Below, piece by piece: positions 12,291-48,301 of a DNA stretch of 64,000 nt (position 1 is the stretch's first letter; each line of letters opens with the position of its first letter). Made by a program: the position numbers and the translations under genes. The DNA comes from Prinia subflava. Its lineage: Eukaryota > Chordata > Aves > Passeriformes > Cisticolidae. The notes beneath the pieces are model-generated. The model did not search any database. It saw only the letters and a program-made list of their open reading frames with translations, and had not been told where the DNA came from. The stretch covers positions 149,943,285 through 150,007,284 of the forward strand of contig NC_086247.1 of assembly GCF_021018805.1 (NCBI RefSeq), given 5' to 3'.

Positions 12291-15149
12291 CTGTACTGCA
12301 CATGTAATGGGCTGAATGGACAGCTCAGTCCCTGGGGCGGTGTCTGGTGACGGGTGGCTGTGATGAGACTTGGAGGAAAGCCACTCATGGTGGAGAGAAC
12401 CACTTGGGGTCCCAGCTGGTTCATGTTTTACATGCAGTCATTAAAAAAAAAAAAAACTAAAAAAATCATTCAGCATGCAAACAGTGGATGGAGGAAGGGT
12501 TTTTTTTTTAAACCGGAGTCATAGCAGTCATAGCCAGTACTGATTCCTTGCTGTCATGGTCAGAGGTCCCCTCTGATGCATGGAGGGGACTCTCCTGTCC
12601 TGTGCTGATGTGACCTGGAAATCCCAATGGTCTTGGAGTTCCCCTGGCTCCAGGTCCATGCAGGGGGGTGAGGGCACTGATTGGTGTTCAACATCCTGTC
12701 CCACCAGAGACTGGATGGAAAATATTGATTTCCCTTCAGAGGAGGCACATTCAGAGATGTATTTATTGGTGGCTTGTTTCTCCTTGGAGGCAAAGGGAGT
12801 GCAAAGACAAAACAAAGCCATGTTGAAGGCCCCAGGCATGGAGCAGGAACATAGCACTGATACAAGGCTCTAGAACATGCAAGATCTTGGTTTCCTACAC
12901 CAAACCACAATGAAGACTCCTGGCTCCTTTGTCAGCCACCATAGAGCCAGCAAATATTAAGTGCTGTCTCCACCAAGGTGCTGGTAGTCCCAAGGTGACA
13001 TCTCTTGCTGCTCATTACACAAAAATGTCACATCCTCTCTGGGGGTGTTTTCAAGCTAAGGTGCCCTTTCAGACCCGAGCTTCATGGCTGGGAAGAAGCC
13101 CCCCCTGGGATCAGATGCAGAGGCAGAAGAAAACACGACTAAGGAGGCACGAGGTGTTTGAGCTGGTGGCAGCAGGAATTGGCTCAGGTTTGTTTGGCTG
13201 ATGGATATTCACTGTGCTGTTGGAAGTGGGATGTAAGAGCACCACCAGCCCCTGAGGTGCCACATTTTTCTGCACATGGGTGCAGTGACTGCCCTTTTGA
13301 AGGAGGTTATTAATCTTTCCCGTGTCACTGGTTTGAGTGATGGAGCAGTGAAACACCTGTTCTGGCAGCACCTAGAGAGGAAGCCCAAAGACCTGGCTCC
13401 TCAGAGGACAACCCACAAGCACCCACTTGAAGGACAGAGACTCGTCCCTAGAATTTCACAGCCTCTTGGGAACTTGGGAAGCTTGAGGTTGAAAGCCCCT
13501 CCATGGCACGTACCTGGAGGAGCACTTCATCTTCTCTGGCTGTAAGAATTTGTCTTAACCAAAGATTTTCAATTAAAAGTCAAGACTGAGTTGCTGCAAA
13601 GTGCCAGAGACAAGAGTCATTAATACTGGAATGCAAGTTTTAAATAATTTTTAATATGCTCTGCAAGACATCCATAAAAGGCCCTTAATCAATATGCACT
13701 TCAATTCATTGCATTAGGGCTTGACAAATTTAAATTCATGGCAAGGGAAGGGTTGAGAAATCATAATGAATTTCCATCAGAGCTCTTACACAGCCAGACC
13801 TGGGAGATCTGCAGGGTCCAAGCTGTTGGGAGGGAGTGACCAAAGGGATCAGACTTTTTTGGCGTTCCCAGTCCCTGGAGAATAGGTGTTGTGGCTTGTC
13901 ACTGATTTGGAAGCAAATTTTTGAGTCCCTGTTGGTGACAGCAGCTGTGGTTTTGCTTGGCCATTTCAACCAGTATCAAATATTCACTGGCCCTAGCAGC
14001 AATTTAAGCATACCTTGACCATCCCCTGGTGAGAAGAGCAGAGAGGATGAGCATGGGCTGAGCTGTAGAGATCAGGGCTGCAGGTGTTCATGCTTGGGGA
14101 CCCCAAATCTTCTCGTGCAGCATTCCCATGTCCTTGCAGATTTGATAACTCTACCTGCACACACACAGGGTTAATTTTGTGGTTGGTGCACAAGCAAAGC
14201 AAGCTGATACTCCTGCTTCCCACTGTCATCATCTTGCAGCAGGAGCACAGAGAGGCACGAGCATCCCCAAGGTGAGAAGGAACAAAACAATCCATCCCAT
14301 CCAAGAAGACACTGGGGCAATGCAGGTTTGAAGCTAAGCCTGTGCTGAAGCATTTGGCTGGATCCGGGCCAGAGGTGCAGAAAAGAAATTTCCAGTAAGG
14401 AGAAACCTCTAGGAAGAACCAAACCCTAGAGGAAGCTCAGGGTGAGGTTTGTGCTTCCTATTTCTAAAAAAAGCCCTGTCCCAGGAGGGGGTGAGTTTCA
14501 GTAACATCCAGAGTGTCTCCCACACACGCACACTGAATATTCCAGTTCTTTGTATCCAGCACAGGGATGATGACAAGTAAAGCACATGGAAACTCCACAG
14601 GCAGATGGACCCTCAGAACACCCTTCCCTGCAGGTAGCCCAGGGACAGAGCAGGATCACCCTTGGAATGGCTCACAGGACGAGGGATGCATCAAAAGGAG
14701 CAGAGGGAGTTGTTCACCCCCAGAGATGACAACAGGGCCTAGGGATTTATCCCGTGGCTATCTGTGCCATGCTCTGTGCCATGGGTTTTGATGAGGGCCA
14801 GGTATTTCTCTCACCATTTTTCCTTGGGGGAAGGCAGGAGCTGGGAGCTGTGCCCTAGGAGCAGGCTGGATGCAGCCACACTGTTTCAAAGGCTGAAAAA
14901 AAATGCAGTCCTGTAGAGGAAAGCCAGGTGAAGCTATTTATTAGACTGCCTCAGGCCCTGCTTAGTTTACTGCCAGCCTAAAAATCCTCCAGTGCTGGGA
15001 AATCAGCTTGGTCCTTAAGTGCACATTGCTGGAGCTCAGCCTGCATTCGGAGGGTGCATCTGTCTGATTTTGCAACCCTGACGCTTGAAACGAGCTAGGG
15101 AAAAGCAGGCAGCCCTTTGGAGAAGGACAGGGGAAAATAAAAAAGGAAA

Positions 15150-15650
15150 GAAAAACAGAAGGAAACCAAAAGCGCGGGCGGGAGGGAAGGGAAAGGCAGG
15201 ATTTTGTCTCGGGAAGGCGTCAGAGCCACCGAGGACGGTCCCCGCCGTCTCCCCGCATTGCGAAAGAGCCTTTGGCTGGGGCTCGGGTGCCCCTCGTTTT
15301 TCCAAGGTTTGCCGGCACGGAAAGGCTGTCCCGGGCGTTCGCAGCGGGGATGCCGGGGCTCGGGGGCCCCGCGCCGGGGCGGGATGCGGCGGAGCGGCGG
15401 CGGGATCGCGGCGGGGCCGCCTGCCACCTAGTGGCACCGAGACCCGGCCCGCTCCCTGCCCCGGCCCAGGGAACCCCCCGAGCACAGCCCAGAGCCCTCC
15501 GGCACCCCTCTGCATGCGGGGAAATCGCCTTCGGGTTCGGGGGGTTCCGAGGGGATTCTGCCGGCGGGGCTGGGGCACCTGCCTGGAAAATGCGCCGAGA
15601 CGTAAATGCGGTGGAGCGTGAATGTGTTTGCGAACTGAGGAGCCGCGCCG
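15150..15650. other. CpG island without a recognised gene
   Basis: A GC-rich, CpG-dense block 3.7-4.2 kb upstream of the GARS1 start, bounded by AT-richer DNA. Long open frames cross it on both strands because stop codons are rare in such sequence; none resembles a protein I know. It could be a distal promoter, a noncoding-RNA promoter or an insulator. Confidence 0.7.
15421..15434 (-). promoter_or_regulatory. Strong CTCF-type motif
   Basis: The minus strand reads CCACTAGGTGGCAG, matching all 14 positions of the CTCF core consensus CCASYAGRKGGCRS. It is in the gene-less CpG island. Core matches of this quality are often occupied in vertebrates, but occupancy is unknown here. Confidence 0.6.
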
Positions 15651-18483
15651 ATCCCAGCAGCCATGGGCTCCTGACTGTGGCTCTCTCCCCCTCCCCTTCC
15701 TGCACTTTTACCCCTCCTTACTCCTCTGCGAGGGGCTTCTCCTTTCGCTCCATTAAAAGAAATACCCAGTGGCAGGAGCAGGGCTCTCCCCTCCATCCCT
15801 TCACAGTCACTGCAGGCTCCCTCCTGCCTCCCATTTTGTGGTCTCGTTGCTCCCCCACCGCTGCTGGTCCCCGTGGAGAGCGGCGGGGGAGACACAGCCA
15901 CGTTTCTTCTCTTCCTTCTCGTATGGCTTTAACACCCCCCAGGTCTTTCAGAGATGCTCACACCTCTCTGTTTCTGCACGCAGAAGATTTCAAGCTGAAA
16001 GGGGGGGAGGTCTGAACCCCCACTCCCCCCTTCCTTTGTATCTTCCTGCAAATTCCATCATGCAGTAAATCTCCCCTGTTGTCCTGGGAGCTCCCTTTTA
16101 CTTTGGGGGTGACAGATGTCCCATTTCATACCCGGGGAAGGAAATGGAGATAGCCACCCCAGAAGGGTATGGAGTAATGCACTTCCTAGATTCCATCCTG
16201 CCCCTTGGGGTCCTTTTGAGGGGTACAGAGCAGAAAACTAACATGGACATATTCAAACAGGATGCTTATCAGGCACAAAGAGGCGCAGAGCTGCAATCAG
16301 ATTTAAAAGGAGAGGGAAGGCTGGGCCCTGGGCAGTTGTGAGACGTCAGCCAGTGGCAATGGTGTGCCCAGGAGCAGCAGTGGTTCCCACCCGAGGAGTA
16401 TCAAAGATGAGGCCAGCAATGGCTCCTCTTGGCAAACCAGCACCAGACATAGAGATCATCTCTGATGGAGTGGGTCAGAGCAGTCTGGCAGCACCCCAGC
16501 ACCCAAGAGCATGGGGAAGATGGCACAGGCACACTGTGGGTTTGTGCCCACAGGCCCTTCCTGCTGAAATCAGCTTGGAGATGAGATCCAGCCAACCCCA
16601 GATGTGACCCAGTTTTGGGAGGCCAGTTTGCTCAAGGTCTCTCGTGTCAGCTGTGGCTGGGTGCAAAACCCTGCCTGATTTTCCTGCCATGCTGCACAAC
16701 CTAACAAGGATCCAGCAGTGTGCCTTGAATCTGAGGACTCCAAATCAACACTTCCCATCATCAGCAGTACCATCATTAAAGGGGCATTTGGGGTTTCCTT
16801 GTGTTCTCACCACTTACGTGCCTCCAACTTTGCTCCAAAAATGTGTTCACCCTCCTTTTCCTTCCCTGTTTTTATTTCTTTTATTGCTTTGTTCTTTTAT
16901 CTAAAAAAACCACACCCCAACACAACTTTAGAAGTTCAAGCTGACTGTACAGCCCAAACTTTGTGCTAGCCCAGAGCCCGGGCAGTCAAATTCATCATGA
17001 AGGATTTATTCACAAGGACAGGTCTTGCTCTATAGATGGTCTCAGCCAGATGCTTCTTAAAGTCCTTTGTGTGAAGTGCTGCATCCAGTTAGTTGGGAAT
17101 GGGCAGAGAGGAGGTCTTTTTGGCCCTTGTGTTGAGGTTGCCCCTTACCAGCTGGTGACAGTGCTGGGAACTGGTCCCCAGTGTGTTTTTTTTTTTCTTT
17201 TTCCAAGGACAGGCATTGCTGGGGTCAGCACCCTGTGCAAGGCAGGATTTTATGCAGGGGAAAAGGCTCAAGGCACCAGACTGGTCCATCTCCATCCTGC
17301 AGTGTGTTGCCCTGGGGACCAAGCCTCTGCCACTGAGGAGGGGAGGAAACCTCCTTGGAGGAAGAAAAAAAGAGATTTTTGAGAAATGTTGCTACTTGGT
17401 ACAGGTACCTTCAAGTGTAGGATAGGAGAACAGAGCTGCCCCTGGTCACTGGGGTTTTCCACCTCCCAGGGTTCTTCCCGTGTTTCCTCTACCATCCCAG
17501 CTGGCTGGGATTCCTCATTCCTCCACATGAGCCAGTTCCTTCTGCGGCTGATTCCACAATCTTCACATCCTAGCTCCATGGAAAGCTAGAAGGGGGCTGC
17601 AGAGCCAGTTCTTACACTTTTATCAGCAGAGGATTAATTAAAAAATAATTCAGAAATAGAAAACAGCTCTGCATTAACCTCATGCTAGAGCAATTTCCAA
17701 GCAGGTATGCCAGCTAAATAAAAACAGCAATTTGCAGCTAAATAAAAATAACAGTTAAGCATTTGAAACACAAATGCACCATTCAGGAGCAGCAGATAAA
17801 TATTCAGACACGTTCATTAGGAGGTTGAGGCTGTCTCTCAAATAAACAGACAGGTACAAAATAGCAGCCTGAATACTCCAATTACGCCAACATTGCATCA
17901 GTGCCGATGCTCCCGGCTCCAGGAGTGGGAGGGGGAGAAGGGGAGAGGGTGAGGAGGAGGAAGGCAGTGGGGAAAGCGTGTGTGGGAAATGTTTATGGTT
18001 TTTTTTTTTTGTGTTTTATTTTTGAAATTTGCCTTGATTTTTGTTTTATGTAACCGGTGTTTGGATTCTCTTCCAGGGAGGGTTTAACTCCCGGGGATGG
18101 GAAGCTCTCCTGTGGCACCGTGCTCGTCACAGCTCCTCTGCCTGACGTGGGCTTGCTTGGCCTGGCTCCCAGGGAAGACCCCCCACACTGGGGAAAGCAG
18201 GATTTGGCCTCCTGCCCGCAGCCCTCAACCCACCCTACACAGCCCCCGGGCAGCGAGGGACGGCCGTGGATCAGCACAAAGCAAAACAGCACCGAGCCCA
18301 AAAGCTACAAAGCCTTTGGAGCTCAAGTCCCACAGCTGATCGAAAAAACAACATCCCGGCCTCAGCCCCCTGCCATCCCCCTTTGCCCCTGCGAGTCCCT
18401 GCCCAGGGCTGGGGGCATGTGCTGGGATGTGGCTCCGGGACGAGGGGACACTGAGCAGAGAGGGTGGCGGTGGTTCAGTCCTG
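15651..18483. other. No gene recognised between CpG islands
   Basis: Ordinary mixed-composition sequence with an AT-rich patch at 17630-17890. No protein match, RNA gene or mobile element is recognised. Confidence 0.55.
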
Positions 18484-18553
18484 GTGTGGAGCCGCGGGGA
18501 TGCTCAGGGACAGTGGGGTGTCCCCAAGCCCAAGGACAGCCACGCTTTTGGGT

Positions 18554-18565
18554 GTGACATGTCAC
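18554..18565. promoter_or_regulatory. 12-bp palindrome GTGACATGTCAC in array unit 1
   Basis: Perfect palindrome with a TGACANNTGTCA-like shape and an overlapping CACCTG E-box. Comparable sites are bound by TALE homeodomain or bHLH dimers in vertebrates. Unit 2 keeps only a broken version. Function is inferred from form. Confidence 0.35.
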
Positions 18566-18867
18566 CTGTGTGGGGACAGGAACCACCCTGCCTCACGCAC
18601 ACTGCAGGGGGACACAGCATGAGCCCTGGTGTGGGTCTGGGGATGCTCAGGGACTGTGGGGTGTCCCCCACCCAGGGACAGCGACACTTCTGGGGGTGCC
18701 ATGTGTCACCTGAGGGGAAACAGCTACCACTGTACCCCATGCACCCCACGGAGGGTGCCGTACTCCCACCACACACAAACCCTGCTGTGCGGCTGGGGGC
18801 GTGCTCAGGGACAATGGGGTGACCCCAACCCCAAGGACAGCCACACTTTCGGGGTGACATGTGGCAC

Positions 18868-18885
18868 CTGTGACAGCTGTCACAG
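18868..18885. promoter_or_regulatory. 18-bp perfect palindrome with TGACAGCTGTCA core
   Basis: CTGTGACAGCTGTCACAG reads the same on both strands. Its core TGACAGCTGTCA is the known palindromic site of TGIF/PKNOX/MEIS-type homeodomain proteins and includes the E-box CAGCTG. It lies in array unit 3, about 420 bases before the GARS1 start codon. Confidence 0.45.
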
Positions 18886-19228
18886 CTCCGTAGGGTGTAG
18901 CACTTCCCACCATGCGCAAACCCCCGTGTGGGCCGGAGGGGCTGCCCGGGGGTGTCCCCCCGCCCTGGGGACACTTTGGGGGTTCCCTGTGTCCCCCGGG
19001 GGTGGGCGGTGTGGCGGGTCCCGCCTTTCCCCGCTCCCGCCGCGCGGGGGCGCAGCGCTCCCCTCAGGAGAGGCAGGGCGCGGGAGCGCGCACCGGCGGC
19101 CCTCGCGCGTGCCCGGCCGCGCGCCCCGCGCGCTCCCCCTGCCGGCGCCGCGCGTGCCGAATCTGCGGGCGCCGCCCGAGTGCGGAAAGTGCCGCGCCTC
19201 ACCCGCGCCGCGCTTTACCCCGGCCGCG

Positions 19229-19237
19229 ATTTCATCA
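19229..19237 (-). promoter_or_regulatory. Candidate ATF4/CEBP (CARE) element
   Basis: The plus strand reads ATTTCATCA, whose complement TGATGAAAT fits the CARE consensus TGATGNAAH bound by ATF4 heterodimers. Aminoacyl-tRNA synthetase genes, GARS1 included, are established ATF4 targets in the amino-acid response. The site is 71 bases upstream of the mitochondrial ATG, inside the CpG island. Its last base is the first base of an upstream ATG. A nine-base match can be chance; location and pathway make it plausible. Confidence 0.55.
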
Positions 19238-19271
19238 TGCGGGAGGCGGGCGCTGCTCCGCCCGCTCCTCC

Positions 19272-19307
19272 TCCCTCTCCGCCCTCCTCCTCCTCCTCCT
19301 CCTCCCC
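19272..19307 (+). repeat. (CCT)n pyrimidine tract in GARS1 5' UTR
   Basis: About 35 nearly pure pyrimidine bases, including eight consecutive TCC/CCT triplets, run up to the mitochondrial ATG. Such tracts can bind pyrimidine-tract proteins and vary in length. Confidence 0.7.

Positions 19308-19311
<4 letters not shown>
19302..19311 (+). promoter_or_regulatory. GARS1: Weak-context start codon for mitochondrial GlyRS
   Basis: The first in-frame ATG (19308) has C at -3 and C at +4, a poor Kozak context. It follows a pyrimidine run ending in (CCT)n at 19281-19307. Poor context would let ribosomes scan on to the strong ATG at 19386, producing both compartment forms from one mRNA. This is inferred from sequence context and from the known dual localisation of the enzyme. 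Confidence 0.7.
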
Positions 19312-43718
<24,407 letters not shown>

Positions 43719-43810
43719 AGAAAAGGACCTGAAGTAAAACCCTGTCAACATGTCCACTTTTTACTGTTCATGTTAATATGGAATAAACTTACTGTGTACT
43801 ATTCAAAGCT
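43719..43810 (+). terminator. GARS1: GARS1 3' UTR and poly(A) signal
   Basis: AATAAA at 43782-43787 lies 64 bases after the stop codon, giving a very short 3' UTR with cleavage expected near 43800-43810. A T/G-rich downstream element follows around 43838-43855. A second AATAAA at 43922-43927 could serve a longer form. Confidence 0.8.
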
Positions 43811-44669
43811 GCATTGTTTGTGCACACAGGGACTATTTGGGGTTTTTTTTCTTGTCCTCAATTGCTGACTGGATTTAACTTTAAAAACTGAAATAATTGC
43901 AGCCCGCCCTGAAGGTGTTACGAATAAAACCACCATTGTATATGCCTGCTTCTCTGTGTTCCTGCAGCCTTGTGCTTTCTTCAGAAATGCCCCTTTTTTC
44001 TCTCATTTTTGCCCTCCTGCTTAGAGCTGTGGGTGTTCCAGGTTCATGCACAGGATTTCACCTGGGTTTGGATCATCCTGGACTCTGGTGGAAGATGTCC
44101 CAGGTGCACGGGCTGTGTTTGTGAAGGGGTGATCACAATGCCAGTCCTCCTTTCTCCACTGTGCTTCAAGCAGCCACCTCAAGAGATGGGTTCAGTGCTC
44201 TTTTTTTGGCTGCAGGTGTTTCATACCTGCATTTCTGCAGAACTGGGAGCATTTGCACACAGGAGAGCAGAGCAGGGGTGCAAAATCCCGTCTCAGTTCT
44301 TGCTCCTGCTGGTCACGGTTGGTTTCCTTGGCTGAGGGAGCGAGCAGCAAAGAGCTGGCAGGGTTTTTTCATTCAATGCCTTCTGGCAGCAAGGGCTGAA
44401 AACAGAGACTGCCCTGAGCAGGTGGGAGCAGAGCCAGGTACCCTTTCAGTTCCCTGGAGGAATTCAAAGCCCTGTGCTGCTGGAGGGCCTTGGTTTGGGG
44501 GAGCCTTAAAACCCTCCTGGCCTGGGCCAGGTAGGAGAGGCCTCACACCTTGTCTTGCAGACTCTCATCCCACTGAGAAATCCCTGGGTACAAACCTTCC
44601 CTTTGGAGGGTTGGGAAGTGTTCTCCAAGTTTTTGCTTGCGTTTAAACACTCATTTAAAGATGAGTTAG
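43811..44669. other. Short gene-free gap after GARS1
   Basis: Only a second AATAAA (43922) stands out. No exon of CRHR2, the mammalian neighbour in opposite orientation, was recognised on the minus strand. Confidence 0.5.
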
Positions 44670-45280
44670 AATACACGAATCCTGGGATGGTTGGGGTGTG
44701 AAGGGAAATTGAAAATCATGCAGTTCCAGTGTTCTGCTATGGCAGGGACACCTTCCTCTATCCCAGGCTGCTCCCACCCCTGTCCAGCCTGTCCTTGGAC
44801 ACTTCCAGGGATCCAGGGACAGCCACAGCTTCTCTGGGCACCCTCTGCCAGGGCCTCCCCACCCTCACAGGGAAGAATTTTCTCCTAACACCTCATCTAA
44901 GCCTGCACTCTCAGCCATTCCCCCTTGTCCTGTCACTCCAGGTTCCTGTCCCAAGTCCCTCTCCAGCTCTCCTGGAGCCCCTTCAGGCCCTGGAAGGGGC
45001 TCTCAGGTCTCCCCAGAGCCTTTTCTTCAGGTGAACACCCCCAGCTCTTTCAGCTTTTCTCCACTGTGAAGGGGCTCCAGCCCTTGGAGCATCTTTGTGG
45101 TCTCCTCTGGACTCACTCTGGCTGCTCCAGGCCCTTCCCCTGTTGTGAGCCCCAGAGCTGGACACAGCCCTGCAGGTGGGGTCTCACAAGGGCAGAGCAG
45201 AGGGGAACAATCCCCCTCCTTGCCCTGCCTTTGATGCAGCCCAGGATGTTTTTACCTCTGTAATTTACCTGCCTGCTCAC
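44670..45280 (-). mobile_element. CR1 LINE 3' fragment, about 600 bases
   Basis: The longest CR1 copy in the window, reversed, starting about 0.9 kb past GARS1. Signatures run in order: GGGATGGTTGGGG, GGCAGGGACACC, CCTTGGACACTTCCAGGGAT, CCCCCTTGTCCTGTCACTCC, GGAGCATCTTTGTGG, CAGGTGGGGTCTCACAAG, TGCAGCCCAGGATG. It is 5'-truncated in the end of ORF2. Confidence 0.9.
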
Positions 45281-46139
45281 CTGTCAGTGTCTGGTAACAG
45301 ACTCTGAGGACTGATCCTGACCTTTCTGCATCCCAAATCAGGATTTGGCTCTGTCAGAGGCAGGTGCACAGATGCTCTTTGGGGAGCATTAGCTGTGTTA
45401 GCCCCTGGCATCAGCAGGTCTGACACTCAGCAAGAAAAGGCTTAAAAAAAAAAATTAAAAAAGATGCAGAAGAGGATGCTTGAAACCATCAATGGGTTTC
45501 ATGTGACTTGAAGCTTTCTCTGTGCTGGCAGCTGATGCCTTCTTGAGCCTGGCAGGCCAACAGCAATTAGGGAAGGTTTCTGAGTCATTTCCTTCAGTTT
45601 TAGCTAAACTTCTCCAGTGCCAGTGCTGGGAGCTGCTCCCATCCCCTTGTGGGTACTCCATAACTGGGTACCGTGACTGACCAGCACTTGGTCATGCAGA
45701 AATCTCCAGCCTCCTCCAAAGGCAGCTGCAGAAAATAGCCCAGAAGAGGCTGCCTGATGCCACTCTGCCTTAGCTCACCCTGGGAGGCTCTGCCCTTGTC
45801 CTGCTGCTGTTCAGCACCGACGGGAGCTGAGCAGGGAGCACCGTTCAGCCAGCACAGCCCCTGCTTCCCAGAAGAGGGGGCTGTCAGGCAGAAAATAGCG
45901 AGCACAGACAGTGTTTAGGCACTGAAATTGCTTATTTTTAACTCTTCTGGGTGTTTCTGTTGTGATGCAGCCCTGAACCTCCAGCACTGCCTGGCTCTAA
46001 TACTCTCTGTTGATTCAATGGCTGAAAATGCTGTTGCAGCTTGGATTTTACAGCAGGTGGGACAACAAGCCTGTGAGAGGCTTAGAAATGTAGCTCGTGG
46101 AAGTTCATCCTCAGGGGAGTGCACAGAACCCTGCCTGGA

Positions 46140-46245
46140 ATGAATCATGGAATGGTTCAAGTTGGAAGGGAGATTAGAACCACCTTGTTCTGACCCTCAG
46201 CCACTCTTCCCACTAGACCAGGGAGCTCCAAGCCCAGTCCAACCA
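46140..46245 (-). mobile_element. Short CR1 3'-end fragment
   Basis: AATCATGGAATGGTTCAAGT followed by TGGAAGGGAGATTAGAACC and CACTAGACCAGGGAGCTCC is a degraded, reversed CR1 end. Confidence 0.75.
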
Positions 46246-46799
46246 TCCGAAGAGAAGATGGTTGTAGTGCAGCCTCTGTGATTGGCAGAGTCTGGGACAC
46301 AGCTTGGCTCAGTCTCAAGCGGGCTTTGCAATCACAGGTGTCATGAAACCTCTGGTTTTGCTCTGCTGCTGGAATGGGATGCTGTGGGAAGGAGTCTGAA
46401 GTTAACAACGTGAACTTCACCTCGTTGGTGTATTGGGTATGTTGCAAAAATCACCCTGATAAAAAATAGAAAGGTGACAGGCTTGTCCTAACAAAGGCAG
46501 CTCTGACAGATGCACTTTGGAAGCTCAGCTTAAACCTTTTTGATTCCTATCTTTGCTGTGACCTGCAATTCACCCTCTGTGCCACACAGGCAGAGTTTAG
46601 TATTTATAAGCAGGGGCTGAGGAGCCCCAGTCTCACTCCACATGGCTCTGCCACCCTCATTTCCATGTTCCCATCCGGGCTGATCATATAACACCTCTGT
46701 AATCTGCAGCCATCTCCGTGCACGGGGACAGGAGAACATTGCCCACTCATCTCATACAGCTCAGAAAAATTAACAGTGCTGGCACTATTCACACTGGCC

Positions 46800-47190
46800 T
46801 TTTCTAAGATATTAGAGGATCCTTTATGCTGGAAGAAAGCACTGAGATGGTCAGGTCCAACTGTTAACCCAGCACTGCCAAGCCCACCACTAAACCTTTG
46901 GTGGGGAAATTGTTTCTAAGATCCAATCTAAACCTCGCCTGTCTCAGCTTGAGGCTGTTTCCTTTTATCCTATCTCTTGTTACCTGGGACAAGATATTGA
47001 CCCACCCCACCTGGCTGTCCCCTCCTGTCAGGAGTTGTGCAGAGCCAGAAGTTCCCCCTGAGCCTCCTTTTCTCCAGGCTGAGCCCCTTTCCCAGCTCCC
47101 TCAGCTGCTCCTGGTGCTCCAGAGCCTTCCCCAGCTTCATTCTCTTCCCTGGATACACTCTACCTCTCAGTATCTTCCTTTGCATCACTT
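46800..47190 (-). mobile_element. CR1 LINE fragment, diverged subfamily
   Basis: Reversed CR1 sequence with the block CTCCTTTTCTCCAGGCTGAG, CCCCTTTCCCAGCTCCCTC and GCTGCTCCTGGTGCTCCAGA, typical of another CR1 subfamily. The outer terminus (46805-46860) is decayed. Confidence 0.75.
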
Positions 47191-47424
47191 GGATCAGCTG
47201 TGGATTTAGACAGTTCAGGATCATTCCCACTTTTAGGAAATGTTTGAAGAGGAGTAAAATAGAGAAGTTAATTTTCTCTTCTAGTACAGGAAGCGGTGAA
47301 TAATTAATACAATCAGTAAGTGACAGCTTTGAAAGGAAGGAAGGATGAAAGATCACTTTGTGGTTGGGCTGTTCTTCATCTATTTTGCATTTTCTGGTGA
47401 CCATTGGCCGGTCTGGCCCTTGTC

Positions 47425-47735
47425 TGATCATTGCACCTCCTTGTCTCCAGTCCCTCCCCAGCTCTTCTGGAACCCCTTCAAGCCCTGGAAGGGGCTGTGA
47501 GCTCTCCTTGGAGCCTTCTCTTCTCCAGGTGAGCACCTCCAGCTCTCCCAGCCTGGCCCCAGAGCAAAGGGGCTCCAGCCCTTGGAGCATCTTTATGGCC
47601 TCCTCTGGACTGGCTCCAGCAGATCCATGTCCTTCCTATGCTGGGGACCCCAAAGCAGGGCACAGCTCTACAGGTGGGGTCTCACGAGAGTGAAGTAAAG
47701 GGGGAGAATCACTTTCCATCTTAATTCAATATCCC
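47425..47735 (-). mobile_element. CR1 LINE fragment
   Basis: Reversed CR1 segment: GAGCCTTCTCTTCTCCAGGT, GGGGCTCCAGCCCTTGGAGC, TGGCCTCCTCTGGACTGGCT, CAGGTGGGGTCTCACGAGAG. It lies 235 bases after another CR1 piece of the same orientation; I cannot tell whether they come from one insertion. Confidence 0.85.
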
Positions 47736-48301
47736 TGAGCTTTATTCTCCTCTGAGCAGGAGCCCCTCAGTAATTTTCCAAATCCCACAGAACCACTTGC
47801 AAAAAATACAACGATGAAAAGCAAAGCCCACAGCTGAATTTTCTGCTCTTGGGGGAAATCAGATATGAAATAATAAATATATATTATATCCTCCAAGCAA
47901 AACCCTGCTGGTCACTAATGCCCACAGATTAATTGTACTAATCCTGTGTGATCGAGGGGAGGTGGTTGGATACTTGGCACTGGTTTGGTCCATTGCTTAT
48001 GAAACTCCATCTCTGTGTTCGAGACAAAAGACTTTACATAACCCTAATCACTCAGATAAGAAAAGGACTAAACTGTCCCAAAACATTTTATCTTCTGCAC
48101 AGATGCTGCCTATGAATTTTGCCTTGATTAAATAGACACAGCAATGTTATATTTTTGTTCTGAATAACGAATGTCCTCTGTGGGGGAGAAGGAGTAGAGC
48201 TGCTCTCTCGACCAGCAGATGGAAATGGGGATTGATGGAGGCTGGAGAATCCAGAAATTCGCCTGCTCAGTGAAGAGTTGCTTGGAAAATAGTTAAGGAA
48301 A

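Larger units (their letters stand above)
7571..15149. other. No gene recognised upstream of the CpG island
   Basis: Apart from the CR1 end at 12207-12290 and the A-rich repeat at 11085, I see nothing I can name. A 202-codon open frame at 9151-9759 has no recognisable motif, domain or compositional sign of coding. Mammalian GGCT and NOD1, which lie upstream of GARS1, were not detected. Confidence 0.55.
18484..18960. repeat. Tandem array of about 150 bp, 3+ units, upstream of GARS1
   Basis: The anchor TGCTCAGGGA recurs at 18501, 18644 and 18802, with a partial fourth copy near 18942, so units are 140-158 bases. Shared order: GTGTGG, GCTCAGGGAC-GTGGGGTG, CCCAAGGACAGCCACAC-TT, GGGTGACATGT-CACCTG. 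It ends about 0.35 kb before the GARS1 start codon. Units are diverged, so the array is not very recent. Confidence 0.85.

Noticed and set aside
15272..16015. A 247-codon open frame in the upstream CpG island
   Set aside because: Overlapping frames exist on both strands as expected for CpG-rich DNA. There is no recognisable domain and no clear translation context.
48208..48222. CCAGCAGATGGAAA, resembling a CTCF core
   Set aside because: The GGC element is replaced by GGA, an important contact, so it was not called.
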